A stretch of 64,000 bases of DNA from Danio rerio (lineage: Eukaryota; Chordata; Actinopteri; Cypriniformes; Danionidae), in contig NC_133176.1 of NCBI RefSeq assembly GCF_049306965.1, forward strand, positions 20,556,001 to 20,620,000, given 5' to 3'. The notes beneath the pieces were generated by a model. The model did no database searches. It saw only the letters and a list, made by a program, of their open reading frames with translations, and was not told where the DNA came from. This document shows positions 39,590-50,546 of the stretch, piece by piece (within the stretch, counting starts at the first letter, position 1; each line of letters opens with the position of its first letter). The position numbers were made by a program, and so were the translations under genes.

Positions 39590-39835
39590 CGTCTTTGTGC
39601 TCAACAAGCGGGCATCACGTCGAGCGGCTCAAAGGATCGGGGAGTGCGCGGCTCATCCATCATAAGGTTATGAGAGCAACAACATGCACAAGAGGACCAG
39701 CTGAACAATAATATACTGCCCCATATGATTAGTCGAGTTCGGCTGGTACCATTAACAGCGCTTTTAAAAGGACATCTGCGTACATGTGAACTTGCCAAAG
39801 GCACATTCGACTTAACAAAAGCTTTAATAATATCA
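39590..39835. promoter_or_regulatory. Candidate regulatory block upstream of the phox2 gene
   Basis: About 245 bp of unique, balanced-composition sequence inside AT-rich, repeat-laden DNA, 1.7 kb upstream of the phox2 start and 1.7 kb upstream of exosc9. It carries an E-box (CAGCTG), an AACAATA SOX-like word, CCATATGATTAG and CCATTAACAG homeodomain-type words, and no match to any repeat family I recognise. It has no convincing reading frame. The assignment is inference from composition and position only. Confidence 0.3.
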
Positions 39836-40329
39836 AATAATAAATCACATTATTTTGAGACAGACTGTATAGGATTATGATCCATCAAACGATGCAAAGT
39901 GTTGCACTGAAAGTAGACTGAAGCGTAAATTAGTTTTTTTTTTTTGTTGCTTAATTTGCTTAATAAATCATTTTTATTTTATATATTTACAAAGCATTGT
40001 AGCTCGAGCTCATACAAAATGAATAATGTAGTTCTCTGGTGTATATTTAGTTTTACCTTTATACTATCTTGTAATCGAAAGGGATCGCAATAAATAACGT
40101 TACAATGAAGATATAAGCTATTCCAAAAGCATTTCTTACTTTCCATAGACTGTAAAAATATTTACACACTGAAAGAATATGTGAATCAGTGTTTTAAGCC
40201 ATCAAAGCCTAGACAAAAAGACAATGATAGCAATGATAATAACTTAACAGATTAGGTTAAAGGTATAAGGAAAAAAAATAATTAAACAGACATACATAAG
40301 ACAAATACAGCAATAGGAAAGAAGGACTT

Positions 40330-40960
40330 ATGTATCCGTGACATTTCCAAAATACTTATTATAATAATCCAAGAATCTATCACTTTTCTTGTTTTTAACC
40401 AGTCTAAGAGATTTAATAAAAACATCAATTTCAATTAAAAATGTGAATAGAAGGCTGCGAATTCGAGAATTTTTGTTTGTGAATAAAATATTTCCCATAC
40501 AAAAATAAAACAGTACATCGGTTTCACCTTTACAGTAACAAATATGCCTAATATTTTGTAGTTGAAAGGGGCTGGAAGAAGCAATGTAATTATGAAGCTA
40601 TTATATATTCCAAAAGCTTTTTTAATTTTCACACTGAAAAAAATATGTGATTCAGGGTTTCGTCCTCAGTTAAATGAACATAAACTATCAACCTCCACTT
40701 AGCCAAGTACTATTCACTGGATATACTTTATGGAGAATTTTAAACCTCTTTTGTTCAATTGGGAATGCAGTAGGCCTATTTATGAGGTCAATGAAGGATG
40801 CCCAGTAAAATTTGCCCTTAGGAACATTATTTTTTTCTTTTTTTGGAAAATTTGTTGAATTGGAGACAATGTGGAACCTCAATGGCAAACCGTTTTCATG
40901 TTTTTTTTTTTTTTTTTGCTCAAAATACAGACCTTGAAATAGCGACTGGAGAAGAATTAG
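40330..40960 (-). mobile_element. L1-type LINE remnant
   Basis: On the minus strand, short conceptual stretches resemble the C-terminal part of fish L1/Tx1-group ORF2: KGKFYWASFI, KRFKILHKVYPVNSTW and, nearer the 3' end, GKYFIHKQKFSNSQPS. Several stops and frame shifts separate them. A second partial copy of the same segment lies at about 40080-40200 (FGIAYIFIVTL beside FGIYNSFIITL). DNA at 40960-41340 may contain more LINE sequence but is unclear. Confidence 0.5.
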
Positions 40961-41442
40961 ACTACTAATTTATTAAATTATACCTTAGGAAAATACCAGA
41001 AATTATTCCAACTATTGACAAATAATAAATTTAAATCCTTTTGGTAAGTAGCAGAAAAGCCATAACTCGAAAATCGTTTCAGGTTGATCCTCCAACAAGG
41101 GTTCAATGCATATGATTTGTAAAGGAAATACACTGTATGGAAAAACTGACTTTTAAACTAAGATTTAATTCAAGAAAGTGCAACAAGTTCTGGCAAAAAT
41201 GGACTGAGTATGTCATTGTAAACAATTTGTGATAATGTAGGCTACTTCAAATGTATGACTTGTTTTTGTAACCCATATGACAACCGCTTGATCTTTGTTT
41301 TTATTGAATTTTTTTTCTATTCCAAATAAAATTTTAAAAAGTAAAATAAAGAGAGAAAAAAGTAATGGCATAGCCACCAGTGTTCGCTCGTCCACTCCCC
41401 TTCAGTGAACACGCATATGCTGCGCGCCACTGTTATACTGAC

Positions 41443-41450
41443 TGACGTCA
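41443..41450 (+). promoter_or_regulatory. Consensus CRE in the exosc9 promoter
   Basis: The palindrome TGACGTCA lies in a short CpG-richer patch (41390-41465) about 95 bp before the exosc9 ATG. CREB/ATF-family proteins bind this site, and such sites are common within 100 bp of housekeeping transcription starts. No TATA box is evident. Confidence 0.5.
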
Positions 41451-41545
41451 TAACACCGCGCGTGCTCTACTCTGAATGGAGCATGTGAAATGATACATTG
41501 GCAAATCGAGTTGTTTATGTGAAATAGGCTATTCAAGCTGTCAAA

Positions 41546-42959
41546 ATGAGGGATACTCCGCTGTCAAACTGCGAGAGGCTTTTCCTTCTTAAAGCTATAA
41601 AGGAGAAAAAAGTAAGTTGTCCCTTGTGAACATATTAGCTGTAATATTCGTAATTAATGGTTTTGATTATTAGCAGTTCACTATATTTTACAGTCTATGT
41701 CCACTATTCACACCTCTTGCTGACTGATGTTAACTTGATCTGTGTACCGTTTTGTAGCGCTTAGATGGGAGACAGACATACGATTACCGGAATATTAAAA
41801 TCAGTTTTGGAACCGATTATGGCTGCTGCGTCGTTGAGCTCGGAAAAACAAGGTAACCGTGTGCTATACATGTATTTACAGTTACATGTTTATATTACAA
41901 GCATGATTTGCTCACTATCTTTGGAGAAGACCATTAAACGAGAATGATATGAAATAAAAAAATATTACTTGATGTACTCACCCATAAGTGGTTATTTATG
42001 AGTGTCTTTTGTTGAACACAAAATATTTTGAAGAAAGTTGAAAGATGTAACCATTGACTACTATAGTGTTTGTTTTTCCTACTTGTTGATGTTCAACAGA
42101 AGAAAGAAACTTATGTAACAACTAAAGGTTGAGGAAATTACAAAACATTTCAGTTTTGGGTGCTATCTCATTATCTTTGATGTACTTTTTCATTCAGAAT
42201 ATGTTATTTATTATTATATATTTTAGGGTATTGAGTCAGGTATCCTGTGAGCTTGTACCTCCAAAAGATTCACGCCCCACTGAAGGCATCGTGTTTTTTA
42301 ATCTGGAACTGTCTCCTATGGCATCACCAGCCTTTGAACCAAACAGGTTAACATTCTTGCAGTCTATTCTCTTATCTGTGTGTTTTCTGTTTCCCTAATG
42401 CCTGAGTGTCTTATTGTGTTCCTATGTGTGTGTGTTCTGCAGGCAGTCAGAGTTATTGGTGACATTAAACAGACAACTGGAGAGGTGCCTGAGGAATTCA
42501 AAATGCATAGACACAGAATCTCTCTGTGTAGTTTCAGGAGAAAAGGTGACATATGATAACATATACACTTCAGAGTTATTCATTCATTCATTCATTTTCT
42601 TTTCGGCTTAGTCCCTTTATTAATCAGGGGTTGCCACAGCGGAATAAACCGGCAACTTATCCAGCTTATGTTTTACACAGCGAATACCCTTCCAGCTGCA
42701 ACCCAACCCTGGGAGACACCCATACACTCTTGCATTCACACTCATGCACTACGGACAATTTAGCTTATACAAATTCACCTGTACCGCATTGTCTTTGGAC
42801 TGTGGGGGAAACCGGAGCACCCAGAGGAAACCACAAACACGGGGAGAACATGCATACTCCACACAGAAATGCCGACTGGCCCAGCCGGGGCTCGAACCAC
42901 CTTTCAGAGTTATTATTTATATTTTACATTTTAACTATTGATAACACATCTTCGGTTCT

Positions 42960-43045
<86 letters not shown>

Positions 43046-43056
43046 GTATGTATGTA

Positions 43057-43087
<31 letters not shown>

Positions 43088-46000
43088 TTGTGTGTTACTT
43101 AAATATGTAACTTAAAAGAACAGTTTACTCAAAAAGTGAACTATTAATGGAAAATCAAGAGACTCAATAATACATTTGAAGTAGATTATTCATTTATCAC
43201 ACACACATATGTGCAGTGCCCAGCATATGTGAGTACACCCCTCACAAATCTCTCATATATATGAATGTTTTTAATGCTTTACAATATTATTTAATAATTA
43301 TTTAACCTCTTAAGGCCCAAAATGCTTTTTACATGTATTTTTTATTTCACTTTGCTATTTGGGCTTCTTGGAACCTAATTAGAATAAAACCTAAGAATCA
43401 TCTTTTGATATGATGTACTTTTAGAAAAAAATGATGTCCATATATTTGGACTGGTGGTCAGAATTTACACGAAACACTTTTTCCTGACTGTTTTTTAAAT
43501 CCATATATACACATAATTTTTTTGGACATGTTTTAACTATCATAGAGTAAAAACTACATTTCCCCCACCCATTTTGGACAGTTAAAAAAAGTGTTTGGAA
43601 CATTTCATATGCTCCAAAACCATTGCAGGATGACACTGTATGTCTGTAACAAAATATTAAACATTCAAAGTACTTTAAATAGCCACTTAAGAGCTAAAAT
43701 GTGCTGTCCACGTATGTATTCACTAAGCCCTAGGAGGATAATGATTATTATAATTTGTGCATATTCATTAGATTAGTCAGTAATGAAGCCAAATCTGGAG
43801 CTAATCTAATCTAATAACGTACAAAAACAGTTCCAAAATTAGTTATAGAAAATGTTACATAAAAATTGTAAAAAGTTATATATACACAATTTTATTGGAT
43901 TGACTTTTTCAATTATTATTATGAATTTAAGTGTACTATCTTTCTATTTCTAAATATGTTTGTTGACTAAAATATTATTTTGAATAAATCTATCTATTTA
44001 ATTAAAATGTTTGGGTCAAATGCACCAAAATATATGACCGATATTCTCTGAGAAATGGATTAAAATGTTCATTTTCAAAATGGGGTGTACTCAATTATGC
44101 TGAGCACTATATATTATCTATATATGTAAAGGTTTTCTGAAGGATCACGTGACAGTGAAGGTTGGGGTAACAATGCTTGCATGATGGAATTAAAGTACAT
44201 TTTTGATTTGATGCATTCGTTGTACTAGGACACAATTATTTTAAACTGTGCAAATATTTTACAATCTTATTTTTTTATTATGAATTAAATGCAGCCGTTA
44301 CATTACTGAAATGATAGTGTAACTATTCTCATGCTAAAAAGCAGCAAATATTAATATATGCTGCACTCATAAAGCTTGTTTAATCTCTGTGCACTGTCTG
44401 TAATTGACAGGTTTGGCAAATACGGGTTGATGTCCATGTGTTAAATCACGATGGTAACTTGATGGATGCGGCAAGCATTGCTGCCATATCTGCACTTTCA
44501 CATTTTAGGAGGCCAGATGTTGCTATTCAGGGACGAGATGTTACTGTGGTGAGTCCTGAAACTCTAGAAAATATGCTTATTGTTTGTATTTGGAAGAAGA
44601 TTTTTTTAAGTTTAGTGATTCATACCATGATTGTTTTTTTACTGAGCAGTTCGGTCCAGAGGAGAGAGATCCTATTCCACTCAGCATTTATCACATGCCC
44701 ATATGTGTCAGCTTTGCTTTCTTCCTGCAGGGGTAAGATGCATCACATCACATGACATCTCTGACAACAACACAAGGTTAGATCTCACTACAGAGGCAAT
44801 TAGGAAATCAAATCATGACATAAATGATCTAGATCTAATCTAACAATCCAACTTTTATGCACTATTCAAAGAAATGGCAAGCGTGCCAGAAGCAAGACAA
44901 AACTGCACTTATTTGAGCCACGAGCCACAGTCAGATGTCTCAAGTTCAATGTAGAGTTCCCTGCTACAAACCACATATGTATCAGTAATTCAAACCCTCT
45001 GAAACCCTGACGAAACAGCACTGACATTCTGAATAACGCTGATATGAAAACAAAATAGTCACTGTCTTATAGTAATAAGAATTTTGCTGTTTTTTGTAAG
45101 TAAAGCTAGAGGTTTTGTGTATTTTTATTGTATTAATGTGTGTTGCAACAAAATTACTGTTGTTAGTTGATAACAAATATTGTATAAAGAATATAGTGAC
45201 TTTTTACCACAACAGCCATAAAAGGTTGCACATGATTTTACCTGTGGTTGAATACTATGGAATTCCAGTCAGAATATACACTCAGAATATACCATTAAAC
45301 TTAAACCCAAACATGAACTGTTTGCGTGTGCGTGTCAATGGACGTATTAACTGCAAAGGACTTGAACAAACCTCAGTGAAGTTCATAAACCTCATAAAAA
45401 CAAATAATCTTCGAAACTATGCCATCCGTTTGTGCTGATTTGTGCCGCAAAAACGAACGTTTGTGCTGGTTTGGGGTCTGAGATATTAAGCATAGTTTTT
45501 TTTGACCGTGTGACGTCACTTACTACCATGTTGCTCAAATGACTTCAAATCAGCACAGGTCGTTTGTGCTCGGTTTGTGCTGGTTTGTGCCGTTAAAACA
45601 AACACTGTATCTGTTTTCCTCATTTAGATAAAAGCTAAATATTTTGAGAGCCGTGATGTCTCTCTCCACCCCATTTCATCTAAATCGCATCAAACTGGTG
45701 TCATTCATTTGTGCCCGAATTGTGCTGGTTTGTGCCGTTAAAATAAACACTGTATCTATTTTTATTGTTTAGATATTGCCTTATTAACATATTTCAGGAG
45801 CCATGACGTCACCCTCCACCCCAGGGTGTCTAAATCACACAAATTAGGTGTCATTCATTTATTCAAGACAGTTTCTTTCATATAGCATGCAGCCAGCGAA
45901 GTCTTTTGCTTTATATCTTTATTTTGTGTTTGAAGTTTCTAAGGCTTTTTTGTTTGTTTACGTATGTCTTGGTTTGTGTTAAGTTCATTTGTTTTGTATT

Positions 46001-47777
46001 TATTGTTTAGTTTTCACAGTGTATTTGGGGAAAAAGCAATCAATTAAACGAGTATTACGGAAACAACGTGTGCCAGTGTATGCTTGAGGGAAATTATAGT
46101 CTTTGTTTTCTCCTGTGTCTGGGCTGTTATTTACTGTAAGTTGATTGATGAACAAAATGATTTGTCACATTTTCGTTTGCTTGTTATATCTTTTCTAGCT
46201 CTTTTTTGCTTGTGGACCCTTGTGAACGAGAAGAGCGAGTAAAAGATGGATTATTGGTGATAGCCATGAACAAACACAGAGAGATCTGCTCCATTCAGTC
46301 CAGTGGAGGGATCATGCTACTGAAAGAACAGGTAAGTTCTAAATGTTTTTTTAACACGCATCCATCCAATTTAAATTGAACTTTATTTATTGAATTTTAG
46401 GATAAAGTGCTGTACAATATATAATTTCAGCATCAATATCGCAATTTGCAAATTGGAATTACTCCTATCGTAGGATACGCAATGTCAGGTCTAATTATTT
46501 ATAGATATTATCAGAACACATGATTTGTGCAGTCATTGCAAAGTTTAACCCAAATAGAGTAAAGTATTTTCAATTGGATGTGTCTTTAGAGCTTTGACTA
46601 AGATTTAAAATACATTTAAACCATGATTTGGATTTGTGTCTTTTTTGCTCTATTGTAATTATGTCTGTAGTTTGTTTATTATAATTTATGCATATGTGGT
46701 CCTATACAAAATCGTCCTAATCAATTTAAAACTAGAAATTCTTCCCAAAAAGTTATTTAAGTCATCTTGTGAGAGAGGAAAAAAAAAGAAAAAAAAATAT
46801 ATATGTGACGGATCCCAAATCTCGTGGTTTGGATAACGCTACGGTATTTGATTCACGGATCGGACCATTTTTCAGATCAGGGAGGAGATAAATGTAATTT
46901 GCTTTCTATTTATACAAAAAATATTACCTCAAAACCATTGGTTTTAACAAACAAAACTTAGAACCTGTCATTTTAATAATAATAAAAAAAGAACCAGCTT
47001 AAAAAAAGGATAATATTCAATATGAAAAATTATTTTTGCTACCGTTGTTGATAATGCTAAATATAGAAATCCAACATCTTGTACATGTCAAGTTTATTTT
47101 CAATTAATGATTCAACAATTCAAACATAAATATTCATGTTTCATTATAGGTGTATAATTTTGGAAAAAATATTCAGTGACATAATTTTGATAGTTGTTTT
47201 TCGCCACCCATTGGTTAAACAATGTAATTGCTTTCACCAGCATAAATTCACCAGCATCAAGTTCCTTCAAACTTTGATTTACTTTTTACCACAAACATCA
47301 GTGTTTACATCTGAACTATAAACTGTTCTCCCAGTTCTTTTGTTTTATTTAATTGTTTGTAACTAACTGAAAATGTGTGAAAACTGAATCTCTCTCGATC
47401 AAACTCAGATTTGAATGCAGCGCTTATTAGAAGGATTAATAACAGTATGCAAATCATTATTATAATTTATTGTTCATGTTACGCGGGTTTGAATTAAGAT
47501 CACAATCTTTTAATGTTTAATCATGCAGATTTACACTGGATGCATTAATGCAGGCTAAACAATGACAAAAAACACATATAGTTAATAGCCTAAGAAGGCA
47601 TTTTTGGTCCCACCACAACTTTTTCCGTCATTGTTATATTTTACAGGGATGCCAAAATGCTTTCATACATGTGATTTGAATGATGCGGGAGGTGATCTCT
47701 CTGCAATTATTATAAATGTTAGATTAACCTACAAGTTACGGGTGTTCCGAACCACAGGGTGTGATCCGTTACACCCC

Positions 47778-47847
<70 letters not shown>

Positions 47848-50020
47848 TTTTCTGTTATTTATTTTCACTGTTTCACTGTCTTTTTTATGCATATGCAGTG
47901 TAATGCAATCATTTAAACATTCTGTTTACATGCAGGTTTTAAGATGCAGCAAAATAGCAAGTGTAAAGGTTTCTGAAATCACAGAGCTCATCAACAAAGC
48001 GCTAGAGAATGACAAGAAAGTCAGGTATGGTATGTTTGTGTAGATTAGGATGGATTAAATTGTTTTTACTCGTATGTAAATATGGCGGTTAATTCCATGT
48101 AGTGACCCCTGATAAATAAGGGATAAAGGCAAATGAATGAATATGTAAATATACACGTAGCATTTTATAATACTTGTGTCATATTACAGCAAATATACAG
48201 CGATGTAATAATTCACTTATTTACCAATGTCCAATCTGTCATTTTATATAGAAAGGAGGGAGGAAAGTTTGGCTTTGCTGAGTCCATGCCCAAAGAGCGA
48301 ATTACAACACTTAAGAGAGATGAAGCCCCGGTGGAGATGACGGATGTCAAAGAGACTGCTGACGACATTGTGCAGAGAACCGAAACTACCACAGAAACGT
48401 ATCCTGCATATTTTTTAGACTGGGAGAACAGCCTGTTTTATTATCTTGATTATGAATGCAAAATGAGAAGTGTGATGGTTTGGGGTTTCAGGTTTTACCT
48501 GAATATTAATCCTTAACCCAGAGCCAGTGTACCTTCTCCTATTCTTGTTGCCACTGGAACTGCACAGATCGGTGAGGGCATCGTGAACTCATGGGGACTT
48601 GATGAGGATGAAGATGATGAACTTCAGACAGAGGACAGAAAAACAGGTACTTTGTTAAAGGGTTTGATGAAGTGCTTTGAAATTACATTTATTATCAATC
48701 TGACGAAATGTGAACTGAAACATGAAGACAGGATGGGATATAAAGTAGCCTTTCCTTCTTAAAAAAACAGCCAATACTAATAGCATATAGTTTTGCCAGT
48801 AGGATTGGTTGAGCTCAAGCACAAGTATATATAGCACCTTGAAGGGGGCGGGACATGCCAGATACTAGAGAACATTTGCTACGTTTCCATCCACTTTTCT
48901 TATGCACATAATGGATATGTGCATAAAAATCGGTTGATAGAAACTCCAAGATGCGCTTAATTTTGAAAATGTGCATTAGTCCAGTGTGCGCATTAAACAC
49001 GTCATGTGATTTTGTTATAAGAGATCATGTGATGATAAAAATGGGTGTGAATAGATGAACCAGCAGGCTGAGCACATTGTAAAACATCTGAAATGTTGAT
49101 TTGATCATACTAAAATGCCTTAATCGTTTCAGTATTAGTGTTATTATATTATTAATTACCTCCAGAACTGTTAGGATCATCTGTGCTCCACGTCTCATGA
49201 CTTCAAACACCACCACGTGTCCATGCATGTCGGCATCGTCTTCTGAGGCGCAAGACATTTATTTAATAAAGAAAAGATTAACGCAGCTTCTCCTACCACA
49301 GCAAATTCCCTTTTTACCGTTAATATTTGGTGCCAGTAAATCAGGAAATGACAATTTTGTTCTCTTTCAGATGGAAATCTTTAGATGGAAATCTTTAGAT
49401 GGAAAGTTAATTTACAATTTTTGGATGGAAACATAGCTAATGATCCATTTAGGCAGAAGTGACAAACTGCAAGCTTGTTGTTTATGTGAATGTTATTTTC
49501 ATTGCACTTAAAGTGAAATAATAAAATGTAAACATAGGAGGCTGAAAAAATGCTAATTTTAGAAGAATATTTCAGAGAGCACCTAAGAGGTTTTGCATCT
49601 CAACTCTTCATATCTTCTTAATTAGAATTTTATCACTACTTCGTAGCACACTAGATTATAGATATCCTTAAGACTAACATACTGATACTAATTTGTAAAA
49701 TAGTTTATTTTCATTTCACAAGGACTAAAAATACACTTCATGTCTGTTCTAAAATGTTGTCTGCTGTGAAATTAATTGTGTGTGTGTTTGTGTGTGTGTG
49801 TGCGCGCGTGTGTAGATGAGGTGGTGGTGATCACAGACAGTGAAGAAGAGGAAGTTGTCATTCTTAATGACCAGTGAGTCAAGTTAATGAAATAGTTTTC
49901 TTACCTCTCTCATAAATTTACAACACACCCACATACTGTAGTTCTACATTACACAGTGTGATATAACCAAATATCTTTACTTTTTTAAGGAAATCCAAGA
50001 ACACTTCTAAGCAGAAATGA
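41546..50020 (+). CDS. exosc9: Exosome component 9 (RRP45 / PM-Scl-75), complete
   Basis: Twelve exons keep one frame: 41546-41611, 41758-41852, 42227-42346, 42443-42545, 44411-44548, 44650-44732, 46199-46331, 47936-48024, 48252-48398, 48522-48646, 49816-49873, 49990-50020. They encode 395 residues. The start MRDTPLSNCERLFLL and following RLDGRQTYDYRN match EXOSC9; NSKCIDTESLCVVSGEKVWQ and IQSSGGIMLL are also diagnostic. The fold is an RNase PH-like domain over about residues 1-290, followed by a disordered acidic tail. EXOSC9 is a structural subunit of the six-member ring of the RNA exosome and has no catalytic activity in animals; it acts in nucleus, nucleolus and cytoplasm. The tail holds VVVITDSEEEEVVIL, which looks like a SUMO-interaction motif and is encoded almost wholly by the 58-nt exon 11. 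The tail is shorter than human (395 versus about 439 residues). The start lies about 95 bp after a consensus CRE. Confidence 0.95.
41960..42172. repeat. Worn AGGGATAGTTCACC-family element in exosc9 intron 2
   Basis: Contains tgtcttttgttgaacacaaa, accattgactactatagtgt and ttcaacagaagaaagaaac, the inner part of the family seen intact at 10427-10713. Ends lost. Confidence 0.5.
42581..42902 (-). mobile_element. DANA-type SINE, 5'-truncated, exact target duplication
   Basis: Minus-strand DANA in exosc9 intron 4, from tail cattcattcattcattttct to the B box ggttcgagcccc; the first ~60 bases of the head are absent. A perfect 12-bp duplication ttcagagttatt flanks it (42569-42580 and 42903-42914). Confidence 0.93.
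42963..43092. repeat. (TA)n then (TG)n microsatellite
   Basis: About 40 TA units, then TATG and TG units, in exosc9 intron 4. Confidence 0.97.
43214..44107. mobile_element. Tc1-like non-autonomous element
   Basis: Left end cagtgcccagcatatgtgag then tacacccc, and right end (reverse complement) agtgctcagcataattgagt then acacccc, are inverted repeats of about 28 bp known from a fish Tc1-like family. No transposase frame. Flanks are TA-rich. Confidence 0.6.
44120..44345 (+). repeat. Cyprinid interspersed repeat (CACATGATCCT family)
   Basis: gaaggatcacgtgacagtga, then gttggggtaacaatgcttgc and aaatgcagcc words match the family at 26100-26310 in the other orientation. It lies just before exosc9 exon 5. 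Confidence 0.5.
45427..45855. repeat. Three tandem ~134-145 bp units, exosc9 intron 6
   Basis: Units start at 45427, 45561 and 45706 with the shared words gtttgtgct, ggtttgtgccgttaaaa and aaacactgtatct. Units two and three also share ccaccccat/ccaccccag and ggtgtcattcatttg/a. Each unit carries, in the same place, tgacgtca or a worn form of it (tgatgtct in unit two). Reading frames are closed. I do not recognise the family. Confidence 0.7.
46803..47778. mobile_element. hAT-like element in exosc9 intron 7
   Basis: Left end gtgacggatcccaaatctcg then tggtttgga, and right end (reverse complement) gtaacggatcacaccctgtg then gttcgga, match the ends of a common fish hAT-like family. A (TA)n tract follows directly at the right. 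No transposase frame recognised. Confidence 0.55.
47779..47843. repeat. (TA)n microsatellite
   Basis: About 32 TA units, 90 bp before exosc9 exon 8. Confidence 0.97.
48084..48141 (+). mobile_element. 58-bp 3' stub of a DANA SINE with exact target duplication
   Basis: Only the last 58 bp of DANA (ggcggttaattccatgtagt through aaatgaatgaa) remain, yet the 11-bp duplication tatgtaaatat is perfect on both sides (48073-48083 and 48142-48152). So it was inserted as a stub rather than eroded later. Confidence 0.85.
48885..49441. mobile_element. Short inverted-repeat element in exosc9 intron 10
   Basis: Left gctacgtttccatccacttt and right reverse complement agctatgtttccatccaaaa are inverted ends of a common fish element. 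Near the right end a 14-bp unit gatggaaatcttta is repeated about 2.5 times (49371-49408). Confidence 0.6.
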
Positions 50021-50101
50021 ACTTCAGCAGCTCAACAAAGAAAAAGATGATCATAAATCAGTCTCCAATGCCACTGGGCATTATTTAGTCTTTTTTTGTA
50101 T

Positions 50102-50107
50102 AATAAA
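50102..50107 (+). terminator. exosc9: exosc9 polyadenylation signal AATAAA
   Basis: AATAAA 82 bp after the exosc9 stop codon, in an AT-rich short 3' UTR, followed about 15-35 bp later by the T/G-rich stretch gttgccttttgttttgagtt. Confidence 0.7.
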
Positions 50108-50546
50108 GTACAACGTGAAAATGTTGCCTTTTGTTTTGAGTTGATAAAGTGGTTTCAATGCTATAAAACCTATTGTCTTATTCAAAATCCAGATTGTAAA
50201 GCATACAATGTGGTATAAAATCCTTTATTTGTTTAAAATAAGTAGCCATTGGGGTATTGTGGTGGCACAGTGTGTTGCGCGGTTGCCTTGCAGCAAGAAT
50301 ATAGCTGGTTCAAGCCTCGGCTGGGTCAGTTGGCATTTCTGTGTGGAGTTTGCATGATCTCCCTGTGTACGCGTGGGTTTCCTTTGGGTGCCCTGGTTTC
50401 CCCCACAAGTTCAAAGACATGCACTATAGGTGAATTTGTAAGCTAAATTGTCTGTATGCAGAGTACTGTATATGTGTGAATGAGAGTATATGTGTGTTTC
50501 TCAGTGATGGCTTGCAGCTGAAAAGGTATCCGCTGCATAAAACATA

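Noticed and set aside
42553-43044. 163-codon frame in exosc9 intron 4
   Set aside because: It is made of a SINE and a TA microsatellite (IYIY run).
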